A stretch of DNA of 64,000 nt from Cokeromyces recurvatus (GCF_025118155.1 NW_026251439.1:56031-120030), one strand, 5' to 3'; counted from the first letter of the stretch, positions 1-12,313 are shown. Notes: generated by a model from the sequence alone, not told the origin. Translations and numbers: made by a program.

Positions 1-1784
1 TTGCAACAGCCATGTATCTTACTTCAATGAAAATGTCAGGCAGTACCATTCCTCGTGCTTTACCAGACAGTATTCGTAATGAATTACGAAACGCTGTTTC
101 CATCATCACTAATTCATCTTCAGCACTTACATTAAATAATCCACAATCTACACTACATTCATCTATATCGACTCAACCAACAGGATATAACCCTAGCCCT
201 AGACAACTACCACCTCAAGTGGCTATGCCCTCTGGTATGTTGAACAATACACTCAACTTTACAAACCGCATGATGCCCCAATCCTCTTACTACACACCAC
301 CCACTTCCTTTGAAGCTCTTTCATCTTCCGTCAAAATTCCTTGGGCCGTCACTGATGAAGAAAAAAAACAGTACACTAAAATTTTTAAAGCTTGGGACAC
401 AGAGAAGAGGGGTATACTCACTGGTGAAAAAGCAAAGGAAATCTTTTCTCAATCTGGATTACCGCAAAATGTGCTTATGCAAATTTGGTAAGAAGTAAAA
501 CAAATAAATATACATATATTAATGGGATAGGCTTATCATAGGAATTTATCAGATCCTAATAATCAAGGTAAACTGAATGTGGATGAATTTGCGGTAGCTA
601 TGCATTTAATCTATCGAAAGTTAAACGGTTATAATTTACCTGAGACATTACCACCTGAGTTAATACCACCTTCAACTCGCGATTTGAATGAAAGTGTGAG
701 TCATTTAAAGAACTCTATCTTGCAAGATATTGCCAAGAAACGTCAGTTGGCTAATTTTAGATCCACACCTTCTGAATCTCCCAAGACAGCACAAAAGAAG
801 GAAAAGGAAGATACGGATGTGGGCTATGTCTCGAGTGCACGTCGTATGGGCCCTGACAGAACACGTACACGTGATCTCTCTCTTCGTAGTAGTAGTAGTA
901 GTAGTTCCTCAAATAATAATAGTAGTAGTTACGGCTATCGTGGTAAGCAAACACGTATCTTTGATCTTCGCAAAGAAATTGAAGAGAAAAGACGATATAT
1001 CAAAGAACTTGAAGAAGAAGCAAAGGAGCCAATTGCAAAGCCTTATACAGCATTATCATCTTTAGAGAAAAGAGAGATTGATGGACTTAAAGAGAGAATA
1101 AGAGAATTACAGATTGAGATTTCCAAGACAGGTGGTGAACAGTCAAGAGATGCATGGGATGAATATATTGCTAAATCAACTGAGCTAGCAAGTCTAGCAG
1201 AACAAGAGAAGACACTTGAAGATGAAATTGAATATATATTGGATGCCACTTTAAAGGGAGGGTTATTGGTGCGACTCAATGAGACAGAGGATGATTTAAA
1301 GGAAAGAAAGATAAAGGCTTTAAAACAAGAAGCAAATACAACAACTAACTTCATGCCACTTAACATTGTCGGTATAGGGCCTAATGGTGAAGTTACAGAG
1401 AGTGATCGAATTAAAGCAAAGGCAAAGGCTATGGTAGCAGCTCGTATGGGGAAATTGACGGGTAAAAGTATCAACCAAGCTGAAATCGATAAAATTAATG
1501 AGGAAAGAGAAGAGTTTAGACTGTATGCGGATTCAATTGCATCTGAACTGAATAGAATGGAAGAAGCAGTGAAAACGATTCGTCTAGAAATGAGCATGAT
1601 TGGTTTAGATATTCGAAAGCAAGACCAAGATCAAAAGAAGATTGAGGAACGTGCTCAATTTGAATATGGCGATCATGTGGCAAAGGATCTAAAACAATTT
1701 ATTGAGGAGCTCAAATATGATGCTGCTTTAGCAAAGGCGCCTGAAGTAGATCCTTCCTTTGAATCTCGATTCCCAGAATTTTAA
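1..1784 (+). CDS. PAN1: PAN1-like EH-domain endocytic scaffold protein, 5' end outside window
   Basis: Exons 1-487 and 542-1784 (intron 488-541, GT-AG); 575 residues are visible and the frame is already open at base 3, so the Met at 12 is internal. The first residues ([11 protein letters not shown]) look like the end of a first EH domain. A second EH domain covers about residues 115-205 ([34 protein letters not shown]), split by the intron at its Trp codon. A Ser/Asn run, then long coiled coil, follow to the end. Pan1-family proteins act at cortical actin patches, bind NPF motifs through EH domains and promote actin assembly during endocytosis. Two EH domains followed by coiled coil is the Pan1 arrangement. 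The coiled-coil part is short, with no obvious proline-rich WH2 tail, so a shorter Pan1 or an Ede1/End3-like relative remains possible. Confidence 0.85.
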
Positions 1785-1918
1785 TAAATAATATAGATAA
1801 TATGATTATATAAGAAACACGCTAAATGAAAAAAAAAAAAGAAAGAAATACATGCAAAGAATATTACTATTACAGACAAGCTAAATGATTAATGATTTCA
1901 TTTTATTTATTTTTTTTT

Positions 1919-2764
1919 TTAATCTATTTTTCTGTCTTGTAATAATGGGAAATGAAGATGCTTTAGTGGGTTTTCTTTTCCTACAAGATCCCTCCAATAA
2001 GCCAACTCATATCCTAATTGATCAGGATGAATGTCTTTAAAGTTATTTGCAATAATCTCTAATAATAAATCATACAATTCTTGATATCCATTTCTATTTA
2101 AATGTAATCCATCCAACATAAATTCTGATAGGTCGCGACCTTCGCCTTCAGCAGTCTTCTTCATGATACGGGTCCAAATATCAGCTACCACCACATCTGC
2201 CCTCTGGCCAACCTGTCTGACGCATTCAGCATAACGACTAGCCGCTTCGTTTGTACGGTTCAAGACATCCCCTTGCTCCTCACAACGCTTTTTCCATTGC
2301 ACTTCGTTAATAGGAGGAGGTGTGATCAAGATGAGTCTTAGGGTAGGGTTGTAAAATCGCGAAGCAGGTGATCGAACAAGGTCAATCATGGCTAAAAGAT
2401 TCGATTCAAAGCGGTCAAGAGGCACGTGTTGAGGACTCATGGGTAAAGCAGCATCGTTCGCACCAAAGAAAATGGTCATGAGATGAATCCTACAGGCCTG
2501 TGCCTCTTGCTCTTTTACAGTAGGTAACAATTGTCGTAAAATGGGTAATGCCCAATCTGTATTGTAACCTGAAAACCCTCGATTAATCACATCTACTTTG
2601 CGAACATAGGCCTACATTGCAAAAAAAAAAAAAAAAAAAAAAAGTATTATACTTTATGGATATGTTGAAACAGAACAAAAAAAAATAAGTTTATGGTTTA
2701 CATTAGCTAAAAGGGCACCATAACCCAGTAATTGAGGATCAAAACTAAACTAGAATAGCAGTTA

Positions 2765-2813
<49 letters not shown>

Positions 2814-2966
2814 AATAATCATTTTCAACAGTATATTAAACCTGAGTAATTGAGTCCTTTTAAGAGAAAAAAAAAGGGTTAATAATAATAGTTTAAATTT
2901 AGAATAAAAGCAAAATAACATTACTCCAAACAAAATTATTTGGTTGTAAGGATGAGTGGATGCCAT
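1919..2966 (-). CDS. IAH1: IAH1-type GDSL esterase (isoamyl acetate-hydrolysing esterase family)
   Basis: Four exons: 2925-2966, 2842-2856, 2702-2749 and 1919-2611, giving 265 aa (family about 240-260). Exon 1 ends in IILFG; exon 2 is only 15 nt and encodes DSITQ; exon 3 begins FSFDPQLLGYGALLAN; exon 4 begins AYVRKVDVINRGFSGYNTDW. The nucleophile Ser is in GDSIT, block II Gly is in NRGFSGYNT, block III Asn is in FFGANDA, and the Asp/His pair is in DGLHLNRNGY. SGNH hydrolases of this family cleave acetate esters. All junctions are GT-AG and phase 0. Introns contain A/T runs, one of 44 nt. It converges with the PAN1-like gene (135 nt between stops). No signal peptide is visible, suggesting a cytosolic enzyme. 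Substrate is inferred from family only. Confidence 0.9.
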
Positions 2967-2982
2967 TACTTTTGTGTATAGA

Positions 2983-3024
<42 letters not shown>

Positions 3025-3313
3025 AGCGGCTTTACTGTTAGATAAAATATTAAACGCATTACTGCTATACTTTATTGTATAAATTGTCTATATTAGTTAT
3101 TATTAAATATATTCAAGCATTTCTTTTCTTTCTTTTTTTTTCTTTTAGATATAAAAATAACTACAAATGTACATCTACGTATACATATACATATACATAT
3201 ATATTATATAGGTATTAAATGTAATAGAATTCGTATGCTTATTTTAATTAAGTCTATTGATAAAAAAGAATAATGAATAAACCATTTTTTGTTGAAATTT
3301 AAACTCAAAATAC

Positions 3314-6300
3314 TTACGTTCCTTTACAGTACTTGCTACCGCACAAACAGGGTATCTTATCAGCTTCAATTGGGAATTTATAATCATATGTAATTTCCTC
3401 TCCAGGTTCAATATCTCGATTTGCGTAAATAACAATCTTTTTTTGTTTATCTACTGTAATAATCTTTGCACTACAATTAGGCTATCAAATAATAATAATA
3501 ATGTTAATATTTATGTCAATTCTATAAGACTCTTTTTCTACTTTACTGCACAACAATGATTAATAAATCGAGCTACATTTCCACATTTAGTTGCATCAAT
3601 TACAGTATCATCATCCACACGAAACAAATAACTACTGCCAATACCACATCTCTCATATTTCTTTTCTCTTTCCTCAGCTACTTGTTGACGAATAATTTCT
3701 CCTACATACTCAATCACCATATCATTCATATCAATATGCTCTTCTGCATAAAGTCCCCAATCATGAATAGGTGACCTAGCAAATCTCAATTGCTTTTTAC
3801 GACTCATAAGTTGATTAAATTTCAAAATATCTGAATCAATCGTCTTCTTTTGTAATTCAATGCCCATTGCTAATCGTCGGTTATTGACTCGAGTTGCTCT
3901 TGATGTAATTCGATTATTTGAAGGTGATGAGACGGGTTCAGGTGTACTATTACTTAGTTCTGGTTCTATTGTTGCTGTTGAGGCTGTACGTGTTGTTGTA
4001 CTTTTAGGTATAGCCTTTTTAGCATCATTTATGCCACGAACACGAGCACATCCACCTTTAATTACATTTGTTATAGGTTCTTTTAACTCATAACCTGCTC
4101 TCTCTAATAAAGCCCCACGCAAAAATGCAAAATCTTCTGGATCTTTAATTTGATTCATAGGATCCCATTCAGGTGGTTCGTCTAGTTTCTCTGGGAGCTC
4201 TATTAATTCTTCACTATCCGATTCATCCATTGTAGCTAAAAGCATCTTTTCCATTTCCTCTTTACTCAATTGTTCTGTTTCATCTGTTTCATAATAATCA
4301 GAACTTGCTACACTTGTTTCCCTTGTTGCTGCCTCTTCTTTTATCTCATAAATTCGTTCAAGTAGTGGCTCTTCTTCAGTTAAAGTCGTCTTATTTTTCT
4401 GTATCTGTTTCTTTTTATGTGTCTTTTTGATTCTTGTCTTTGTGTCATATTCGTTATCTGTATATTCATCATCATCATCATCAATCTCATGTAATTTTGA
4501 TTTTTTTATCGTCTTCTTTATCTTCCTTGTTGTTTGTGTTGAATTAACACGTCTACGCTTTTTCCTTTGAGAACTAACATCATCCTCCACAATAAAGTCA
4601 TCCTCTGATTCGCTCTCTACTGTACTACTCTTTTGTCGTAATTGTTTTAAAAAGTCTTCGTATCCAACGTCCTCACTCTTGGATTCATCATCACTACTAA
4701 GATAGTCCCGCAAACGAAATGGCTGACGGCCTTTCGTTGTCGGTTTTTTCACTTTAGTGTCTATTTCTTCTTCTTCTTCAAGACCTGAATGATATTCACC
4801 ATCTTCAGAGCTAGAAGAGGATGAAAAAATGCGTGGCGATGAGGATATTGAAGTTGTCTCTTCTTTCTTTACTTGTTCTAAAGTCTGTGAGATAACGGTA
4901 TCATGCTGTCTTGATACTACTGCTTCTTCTTCTCCCTCTTCTTCTTCTTCAGCCGTTGATGAAAAAGTAGAAATAGAATAAAGATCGTGATAGGATTTGC
5001 CATTACGCTTCAAAGAAGTTAATAACAAGGAAGACTTCTTTTTGAAATGAGGCAACTTTTTTGTTATATTGTTAGACGAAATAACAGACTCAACTATCTT
5101 TTCCTTTGAATCGATGATTTGATCAGGACTCGACACGATACGTGACATCTCGTGTTTTCGTACCTCTCTCATTGATTTTAAATGATCGTAAATCGTAGGT
5201 CCAACGATACGGTTCTTCAAATCTTTCAAGAAAACATCTGCTAATTGATTAAAGAGTAGCTCTTTAGCAGTCATTGGTGTATGGCGATTGACAGTAGTAT
5301 TCTGACTTATTTTATGATTGGAAAGACTACTAGCGACTTCATTAGATGATGGTTCATTTAAATGAAATACTCCATTGACTACTGAATCAGACCCATTTTG
5401 CTTTGATAACGTTGTTCTCTCTGATACATCCTTTAATGTAATTGATAATTTATATCCCATCAGGATTTGTTTATTTGTCTCATCAAAGGCCCTTTTCGCT
5501 ATTGTTAACGAATCAAATACAATAAACCAATCCTCTTCATCATGATAAATATCGATATAATCGTAATAATAGTACATCTTTTTTAATTCTTCCAAGACAC
5601 CTCTTACAAATGGTAAACATTCTCTTGAGATGATTAACTTTGGATGCACAATACGATGTGGTGTTGATGAATTCGACTTTCTTCTTTTATCATCATAACT
5701 ATCTATATGAGTTGATGTGGGTCGACGTCTTTTATTACTACTACTGCTACGACTACTGTTAGCAGGGCTTGGGCTTCTACTATATCTATCATATGAGTCA
5801 AGACTTGGACTTCTTCTATCATAATAATGAGAAGATCGATATCGTCGTAATGAATAATGTTCAGGAGAATGATGGCGTCGTGGAGATAAATAACGATGAT
5901 AAGAATAATATCTAGATGGTATTCGCTCATCTCGATAATGATCACGCGAAGAACGAGAATAATGTCGACCATCCCAATAGTCATCTGCATCTTCAGAATA
6001 ATGATGATATCTTCTATTACTGCCACTACCACTACCACTATAATAATCATAATAAGAATGATGATGATGATGATGATGTCGACTATTATATAGAGGTGTA
6101 TTAGATGAGCGATGATTACTAACTAAAGAAGGACTCCTTGATTCTTGTGACGGTAAAGAAGGTGGTCTGTTTGCTTCATCAATAGCTAATTTTAATTGTT
6201 TGCCTAATCATAATATGTAAATGTATTTAGAAATTTATTATTTCTTTTTAAAGGTTTACTTTTTTTTTTGGTTACCTGTTGGATCAAAGCAAACTTTTAC

Positions 6301-7005
6301 AGATTCAGCAACACCCATTTTACGACCGTTTCCCTTTTCAACAGCTAAACAAGCAGCAGCATGACCATCATTTAAATCATCCGAAACAAACGTAACATGG
6401 GCAATGCCTAATGAGCCACCTGTATTTGGACATTTCTCAATCTCAACGGATTGAACTTGACCATAAACTGAAAAGTAAGTCATAATTTGAGTATCTGTCA
6501 TAAGTGGTGATAAACGAGATACTAAAATAGTATTAGGAGGCTTTGTGCCTACTGAGTGTTCATCAAACTAGAGTTGACAATGGATATTAATTTTAACGCG
6601 CATCGCATAAAGAAGAATATAATAAAAATTTGAATCTTACTTTATATTCAACTGTATAAAGATATTTTTTGTAAAGGAAACGACTCTTTAAAAAATTTCT
6701 TTCATAAACAAGTTTATTTTGTCGAGGATCTTGTGGAGAAGTTAAGGACTAAGAGATTATTAAAGTTAGCTAATTATAAAATATTATAAAGAAAAAAAAA
6801 ATTGTTTGAATTATTTACAGATTCATCGCCATATTCAAATAAAGGATGATTACTTGTTCTTAAACCTTGGAAGTCTAGTTCAGGGTCATATATACATTTA
6901 TAATTACGAGGACCCCTTCCAGTTGGATTTGAAGAACTAAATTTAAATAAAGCATTAGACACTAAATAAGTTGAATTTATTTATTTATTACCATTTTGAA
7001 TCCAT
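3314..7005 (-). CDS. SET1: SET1 histone H3-lysine-4 methyltransferase
   Basis: Six exons: 6992-7005, 6819-6936, 6641-6748, 6276-6567, 3547-6203 and 3314-3481; 1118 aa. An RRM lies at about residues 90-175 ([18 protein letters not shown]). An Arg/Ser-rich stretch follows, then a SET-associated domain (about 363-435), a long acidic/basic disordered region, an n-SET motif ([17 protein letters not shown]), and a C-terminal SET domain with [20 protein letters not shown] and RFINHCC. The last exon supplies PNCSAKI, EEITYDY and the post-[11 protein letters not shown]. This is the catalytic subunit of COMPASS, which methylates H3K4 at active promoters. Domain order and length match fungal Set1. The 14-nt first coding exon (MDSK plus two bases) is the least certain part; all other junctions are fixed by homology and frame. 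Confidence 0.93.
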
Positions 7006-7667
7006 GGATTAGATTCAAAATTTATTATACTAATAAAAAAAGAAAAAAAGAAAAAGAAAATATGTTATGTTTTATATAAAGAGGATATAAAGAATTGTTA
7101 TATAATATACAAAATATGCTTATTTACTATATTTTATATATTTTAAAGTTGTAATTATAAAAAATAAAATAAAAAATAAAAATAAAAACAAATAAAAAAT
7201 AAAACTAATTGTCGGATTTTTAATTAAATGACATTTTCCCAAAATTATTGAAAAAATATAAAAAAAGAGAGATATCCTTTTTTTTTTTTTTAATTGGAAA
7301 TCTTTATATCATTTGACGACATTTCCTCTACTATTATTTATTTTCGTTGCATTATAGCTGTATTTATTTAAATTAAATAAAGAGAGATTATTAAAACTTA
7401 GCCTTAGTTATGTATTATACGTATATAAGTAGTGATTTCCCCTCCCCTTTTTTTTTAAAAAAAAAGTTTAAATAAACTACTGTTTTTTAAGACTATTTCC
7501 AAAAAAAAAAATTAGACGATTAAGATTTTATTTTGAAAGAAATTTAGACACTCTGGAATTGTTTTTCCTTTCTTTTTTTATTGAACGAATATTACTAGTG
7601 TCTAAATTGTCTTGGTTTTACAGACAAGCCAAATCTTTTGCCTGTAAATAATACCTAAGGTAATTTA

Positions 7668-7707
<40 letters not shown>

Positions 7708-8342
7708 GTTTGAATTAGATGCTATAAGAGTTGTTGGTCTTTGCTTTCTTGTGCTGTTGACCCAGGCAGAGATCATATGTTTACAGCGACAGTTACGCCA
7801 TGAGGAAGATCAACAAGAAATAAGATGCAAGATTAAAGAGCAACACATTGTTATACATGCTCCAAGAGGAGAAGGGCTTATCATGTAGAAAAACTTTAAT
7901 TAAAAGCATCGAGACAGATTTCCCTTCAACAAAAAAAAAACCGTAGACATTGAAAAATGGAGCATTTATAGATTGTATATGCCCTCAAACATGGGTCCCC
8001 CAAATCTTCAGGTTCTACAATGAAAGGTCTACAACCCCTTTCGTTTCAATGATTATCAAGGCAGACAAAGGTCGAATAAAGAGATGACCAACATCTTATT
8101 TAATGGAGGAAAAAAGTACAATGAAGCCAAAAGACTGAAAACAGGGAAGAATACAAAGAAAAGATAAGAGGACAAAAAGAATTCATAGATTATATACGAC
8201 GATAAATGTAAGACTACACCAGGAAAGAGGCAGGCAAGGTGAAAAAAAAATTTTTTTTTTCTTTCTTCAAGCATAAAAAATGATTTGTTTAAATATAAAT
8301 AAAAGAAATGAATACATGAGTTAAATGGTAAACAGGCTATTA
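7006..8342. other. Intergenic stretch, AT-rich with a less AT-rich relic
   Basis: 7006-7705 is the SET1 upstream region: AT-rich, with poly-A at 7671-7705 and no gene seen. 7706-8280 has a different, less AT-rich texture, including a 60-codon frame without a start codon (listed separately). It reads like decayed coding DNA on the plus strand rather than a promoter. Confidence 0.5.
7706..7888 (+). pseudogene. Start-less open frame, possible decayed exon or mobile-element relic
   Basis: A frame of 60 sense codons ending in TAG begins directly after a 35-nt poly-A run and has no ATG. It includes a hydrophobic segment (VVGLCFLVLLTQAEII) followed by a charged, helix-like stretch (RQLRHEEDQQEIRCKIKEQH). 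The next 400 bases keep the same base composition but contain stops in all frames. I do not recognise the family. It could be an exon of a dead gene, or chance. Confidence 0.25.
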
Positions 8343-8546
8343 TTATTGTCTTTTAACAGTCATAAATCGATAAGTGAGATGAGGTGATGACTTTATTGGT
8401 ATGGAAGATGATGACCAACAAATGGTATAACATTGACCTTTTATTTCTCTATTAAAAGGACCTAATAAAGTAGATAAAGTTTTTTTACAATTATTCTTAT
8501 TAGAAACCTGCTGTTTAGTGGTGGTATTTGAGTGATTATTATACAT
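8343..8546 (-). CDS. Possible small hypothetical protein (67 aa)
   Basis: A single frame with a true ATG. The first 20 residues are Asn/Thr-rich, then a more ordinary segment with KGQCYTICWSSSSIPI and ends YRFMTVKRQ. It lies 110 nt downstream of the GATA-factor stop on the same strand, so it could be a separate small gene, an unannotated 3' exon of that gene, or chance. No family recognised. Confidence 0.3.
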   Translation of the reverse strand: MYNNHSNTTTKQQVSNKNNCKKTLSTLLGPFNREIKGQCYTICWSSSSIPIKSSPHLTYRFMTVKRQ

Positions 8547-8656
8547 GTTATTAGAAGAAGAAGAAAAAAATACATTTTTTTTTTGTTTTCTCTGTTTACT
8601 TTACTTTATTTGTTTTGTTTACTATATTACATAATAAAACATTTTTTTTTTTATTT

Positions 8657-10051
8657 TTATAAACGAGGGTTATGAAGTTGTTGCTGTGAATTAGGATGAT
8701 GCAGATAAGAAGATGATGGTTTGTTATATTGTGTACTTGAAAGAATAACTTCGGCTTGATTCACAATATCTTCGAGGGCATCAGTTAATCTAGACAAGAC
8801 TTTACTTTGTTCTGGCGGCACACGTCTTCTAAGTCTTTCAAGTCGAGTCATGGCTTCATCAAAATCATGCAAGTCTTGATATGGATTGATTGTATTTAAA
8901 TTATTTGTAAGAGGAGGTAAATTGATTTCTTTTAATGGTGAAGATCGACGATAATTAAACAAAGGATCAAATCGAGTTGTAGGTCTATCAGGAGTCATAG
9001 TAGTAGTATTATTAGAGTGATTAAGAGTAGTAGATAGTGATGGTAATAAATGGGTGGTGGTATTTGATTGGAGCGTGGTAGGGTTTAAAGGAGGTGTAGT
9101 AGGTGGAGGTGGTAATCGATGTGAACTATTGCTTCGAACAAGACTGGACTGTTGCTCTTGTTTTTGTTGTTCTTTTATAGTCATTCGTTTAGGTATAATA
9201 TAATCTTCAATAGGCGGTACTGCTATAGTAGTCATTATTGATGTTGGAGCTGTACTTGCTTGACATATTCGTTCTTCTTTTCTTTTTATCTTTCTCTTCT
9301 TTTCTCTTTTTTTAATTCTTTTCTTTTCAATGTGTTGTTTCACTTTCTCTTCATCATCATCATCAACACACGAGCTATTACTTGAACTATCCGATGATGA
9401 AGATGTCGATTCTAATTCATCTTGCTCTTCTTCAGTTGAATGACCATCTTTATCAGTAATAATAATTCTTTTTCGACGTTTAATAACACTTCGTTTCATA
9501 CTAACAGGTCGATGCACATTATGTAGTTTATAATAAAGACCACATGCATTACAAATCGTGTTTCCCATTTCATCTCGACGCCAAAGTGGAGTAGTTGTTG
9601 TCCTACAATTAGCACAAATAAGTGTATGTCGATTCACTTGATGTTGATTATAAGCAGGACATCCTTTACAAGAGGCAGACCCACCAGTACCATTACATTG
9701 ACCTCCACCAGGACAACTTCCAGCTGGTGGGTTTTCAGTAGAGGGTATAGAGTTTTCCGTTGTCAATAGTGATGATGATGATGATGATGATGTAGTAGTA
9801 GTAGTAGTAGTAGTAATAGTAGTAGTAGTATTCGTATTAGACTGCTTATTCTTTACTTTACGTTTCATAGTAGGTGGACGCAATGTATTTCTTGCTTTTA
9901 AATAAAGACCACAGGCATTACATATTGTTTCACCATTGGGTCCTCTTCTCCACAAGGGAGTTGTCGTTGTACCACAATTAAAACATATAGTGGCAGAGAC
10001 TTCATAATTATTATTATTTGATTTTTTATTATTTGAATCTGATATTGCCAT
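8657..10051 (-). CDS. Two-finger GATA transcription factor, SREA/URBS1/Fep1 type (iron and siderophore repressor family)
   Basis: Single exon, 464 aa from the ATG at 10051 (the frame runs further upstream only with non-ATG codons). Two GATA fingers, each CX2CX17CX2C, lie at about residues 20-45 and 140-165; both contain TTTTPLWRR and end in CNACGLY. Between them is CPGGGQC...CKGC, a CX5CX8CX2C cluster. That spacing is the hallmark of the fungal iron regulators SREA, SRE, URBS1 and Fep1, where the cluster senses iron and the protein represses siderophore and iron-uptake genes when iron is plentiful. After finger 2 come a basic patch, Ser/Asp-rich and Lys-rich low complexity, a Thr/Pro/Asn linker, and a C-terminal heptad-like helix ([19 protein letters not shown]) resembling the coiled coil of these repressors. 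The subfamily rests on the Cys cluster and is an inference. Confidence 0.92.
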   Translation of the reverse strand: MAISDSNNKKSNNNNYEVSATICFNCGTTTTPLWRRGPNGETICNACGLYLKARNTLRPPTMKRKVKNKQSNTNTTTTITTTTTTTTSSSSSSSLLTTENSIPSTENPPAGSCPGGGQCNGTGGSASCKGCPAYNQHQVNRHTLICANCRTTTTPLWRRDEMGNTICNACGLYYKLHNVHRPVSMKRSVIKRRKRIIITDKDGHSTEEEQDELESTSSSSDSSSNSSCVDDDDEEKVKQHIEKKRIKKREKKRKIKRKEERICQASTAPTSIMTTIAVPPIEDYIIPKRMTIKEQQKQEQQSSLVRSNSSHRLPPPPTTPPLNPTTLQSNTTTHLLPSLSTTLNHSNNTTTMTPDRPTTRFDPLFNYRRSSPLKEINLPPLTNNLNTINPYQDLHDFDEAMTRLERLRRRVPPEQSKVLSRLTDALEDIVNQAEVILSSTQYNKPSSSYLHHPNSQQQLHNPRL

Positions 10052-10762
10052 AATAAATAACAAGAATAAAAAGGATTGTTATTATTTTATTTTTTCTTTG
10101 TCGTAAATAAGAAAAAAAAAAAAATAATTTTTTATTTAAATGATGATGATTTTTGATTGTATAAATGGTACTATAAATGATAACAAGTACCGAGCTTATG
10201 TGACGTTTCTTGTTTTATCGATTTGAACTCCGGTAATATACGAGCAACACTTTTTATCTACTACTAGCTTTAGAAAAAAAAAATATCATTTTGCATTATT
10301 TTTTTTTTTCTACTGAGGAACATTATTACATAACAATATGCAAATGATGATTGCAAATAATCATTAGGATTTATTATTATTTATTCATTTTTTGAATGAA
10401 TGAAAAAATGAATTATGACCTGATTTATACAGATATTAGATTTATCAGTTTCAAAAAAAAAAAAAAAAAAAATGAAAATTAATTATCTGATACATCATAC
10501 GATCTCTGATTAACTGATAAATGCTAGTCATCTCCATTTTTATCTATGTATGTATTCTATAAAAGGCAAAAACAAAGAAAACGAATATTTTCTGCTTCAA
10601 TAAATAAACAATCATTAATCCAAGTAGTAATAATACGTTAAAAGTATGAAAGCAAAAAAAAGGTATAAATATTTATTTATTATTATTTTATTTTAATTTT
10701 TTATATATAATTTTAAAAGAGGCATTGTTTTACATATTTACATTTAATATATATACAATTAT
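10052..10762. other. Intergenic: upstream region of the GATA-factor gene
   Basis: About 700 nt between the GATA-factor ATG and the stop of the next minus-strand gene. AT-rich with poly-A at 10455-10472. It contains several GATA cores around 10442-10520 (listed separately). No gene seen. Confidence 0.6.
10485..10493 (+). promoter_or_regulatory. ATCTGATAC, one mismatch from the iron-GATA consensus ATCWGATAA
   Basis: Lies about 430 nt upstream of the GATA-factor start codon. TTATC overlaps it on the left (10483-10487), and further TGATAA cores are at 10442-10448 (minus orientation) and 10514-10520. SRE/SREA/Fep1 proteins bind WGATAA elements with ATC just upstream. Autoregulation is plausible but unproven; GATA cores are common in AT-rich DNA. 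Confidence 0.3.
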
Positions 10763-11527
10763 TTAAAAAAAGAGGGACTTCTTTTTCTTCAAATCAGATA
10801 AACTAGTTTTTCGATGACGGGGAATATTATGTAAAGCAATATTAAGTTTAGTCACAAGCTTTTTAATATTTTTCTTTTGTTGATGATCTGAGATATTTTC
10901 AATTGTTGCTGTATATTTCGAGAATGGTATATGCTCTTCGTTAAAGGTATGAATAGACGACGACGACGGTGATGATGATGATGATGATGATGATTTAGTA
11001 GAAAATACAGTTAACAAAGGATATGTTGAAGCTCGTTGATTCTGTTTTTTATTCAAATTTGATAAAGTAGTAGTAGTAGTAGTACTAGTACTAGTAGTAG
11101 TGTTTGACTTGGATATACGAGTGCGTCTAAGTTTAACTTGAGTCTTTTGCCACCATACAGGAGGACATGTTGTTCCATTACGTTCATCTTCAATAGTGGG
11201 TCGATGACGAATAGGTGAAGTATTAGGTAATGTTAAACTCATATCTTGCTCAGTAGTACTTTCTTCTTCTTTCTCTTCTTTAAATGTCTTCTTTTCTGTT
11301 ATTGAAATAATATTTGAATCAGACGTTGTTCTTTTTTTATTGATGACAGGTGGACAGTCTGTAATACGCTTTATTGTTGTCTGTTGACTTTTGTGTATAA
11401 TAAATTCTGATTTCTTAAAAACATGATAAAGTACTGAACATGTCCAAAAGACCTTTGATTGTAATAAAGCCAAATATAAAATTAAATAATTTAAATTATC
11501 TTCTTTTAGTTCCAAATGTGATTTCAT
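10763..11527 (-). CDS. Hypothetical protein, Ser/Thr-rich, disordered
   Basis: Single-exon frame of 254 aa with ATG at 11527. The N-terminus is hydrophobic (LNYLILYLALLQSKVFWTC, about residues 12-30). A Lys/Glu-rich linker, a short distinctive block (CPPVWWQKTQVKLRRTRIS), poly-Thr and poly-Ser runs, and a basic C-terminus (PRHRKTSLSDLKKKKS) follow. I do not recognise a domain. It is the same orientation as the GATA-factor gene and 711 nt upstream of it. The length of the open frame in such AT-rich DNA, plus a non-repetitive N-terminal third, argues for a real gene. Confidence 0.6.
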   Translation of the reverse strand: MKSHLELKEDNLNYLILYLALLQSKVFWTCSVLYHVFKKSEFIIHKSQQTTIKRITDCPPVINKKRTTSDSNIISITEKKTFKEEKEEESTTEQDMSLTLPNTSPIRHRPTIEDERNGTTCPPVWWQKTQVKLRRTRISKSNTTTSTSTTTTTTLSNLNKKQNQRASTYPLLTVFSTKSSSSSSSSPSSSSIHTFNEEHIPFSKYTATIENISDHQQKKNIKKLVTKLNIALHNIPRHRKTSLSDLKKKKSLFF

Positions 11528-12313
11528 TTTAACGAAAAGGTATTCTTTAATAACAATAAGGATAAAATAAAATAAAAAAGGATGAATATTTTACTTGACA
11601 ATTATATTTATATATTTTATATTCAAAAACGTGTTTAATAAGCAAATTCTTATTTTTTTTTTTTTTTTTGTTTCAAAATAATAAGCATTTTCTTAAATGC
11701 CCTATTATTTTATCGTATTCATATATGCAACATTAATTAATAAATTTATCCCTATTTCTTTTCAAATCTTTACATAACATGTATGTACAGAAAGAAAAAT
11801 GGTCTTTTTGACTGTATATAGTTAATTTATCCCTTTCTTTCTTTTTTTTTTTTTTTCTGTTATATTTTTACTAGGAAATTAAAAAAATTCTTAAACATAA
11901 GAAATTCTTGGGTCTCTATATTTATTAAATACAGCAAATATTAGTTTTCCGATTTAATATTCCCCTCAAAAAAAAAAAAAAAAAAAAAAAAGAGTGGCCA
12001 TCATTGTTTCTTCTTGTTACTATACAATATTTAAACTCAATCTTAAAAAATAATAAAAGACAAGTAACACGTTTTTAGAGAATTTGGGTCATTTTCAATT
12101 GATTCATATTTTTTTTTTATGACATGCATATATATATATATTTTTTGATCTCGTGTAAAATAATATAATGTATTAGAGTAAAACAATATCTTTTAGTTGA
12201 TACATTCAGTGTTATTAGAATATATCCTTCCGAAAATGCATATGTATATATACGTTTATAAGTGTTTGATAAGCTTTGATATTAAAATATGTCTTGAATT
12301 TTTGAACGTATAG

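Noticed and set aside
5703..6104. Frames rich in Ile/Met/Val or His/Asn on both strands
   Set aside because: They overlap the Arg/Ser-rich part of SET1 and reflect its repetitive codons.
8056..8274. Hydrophobic 72-codon minus-strand frame
   Set aside because: Phe/Leu richness is what antisense of Lys/Glu-rich or A-rich DNA gives; there is no supporting context and it lies over a decayed region.
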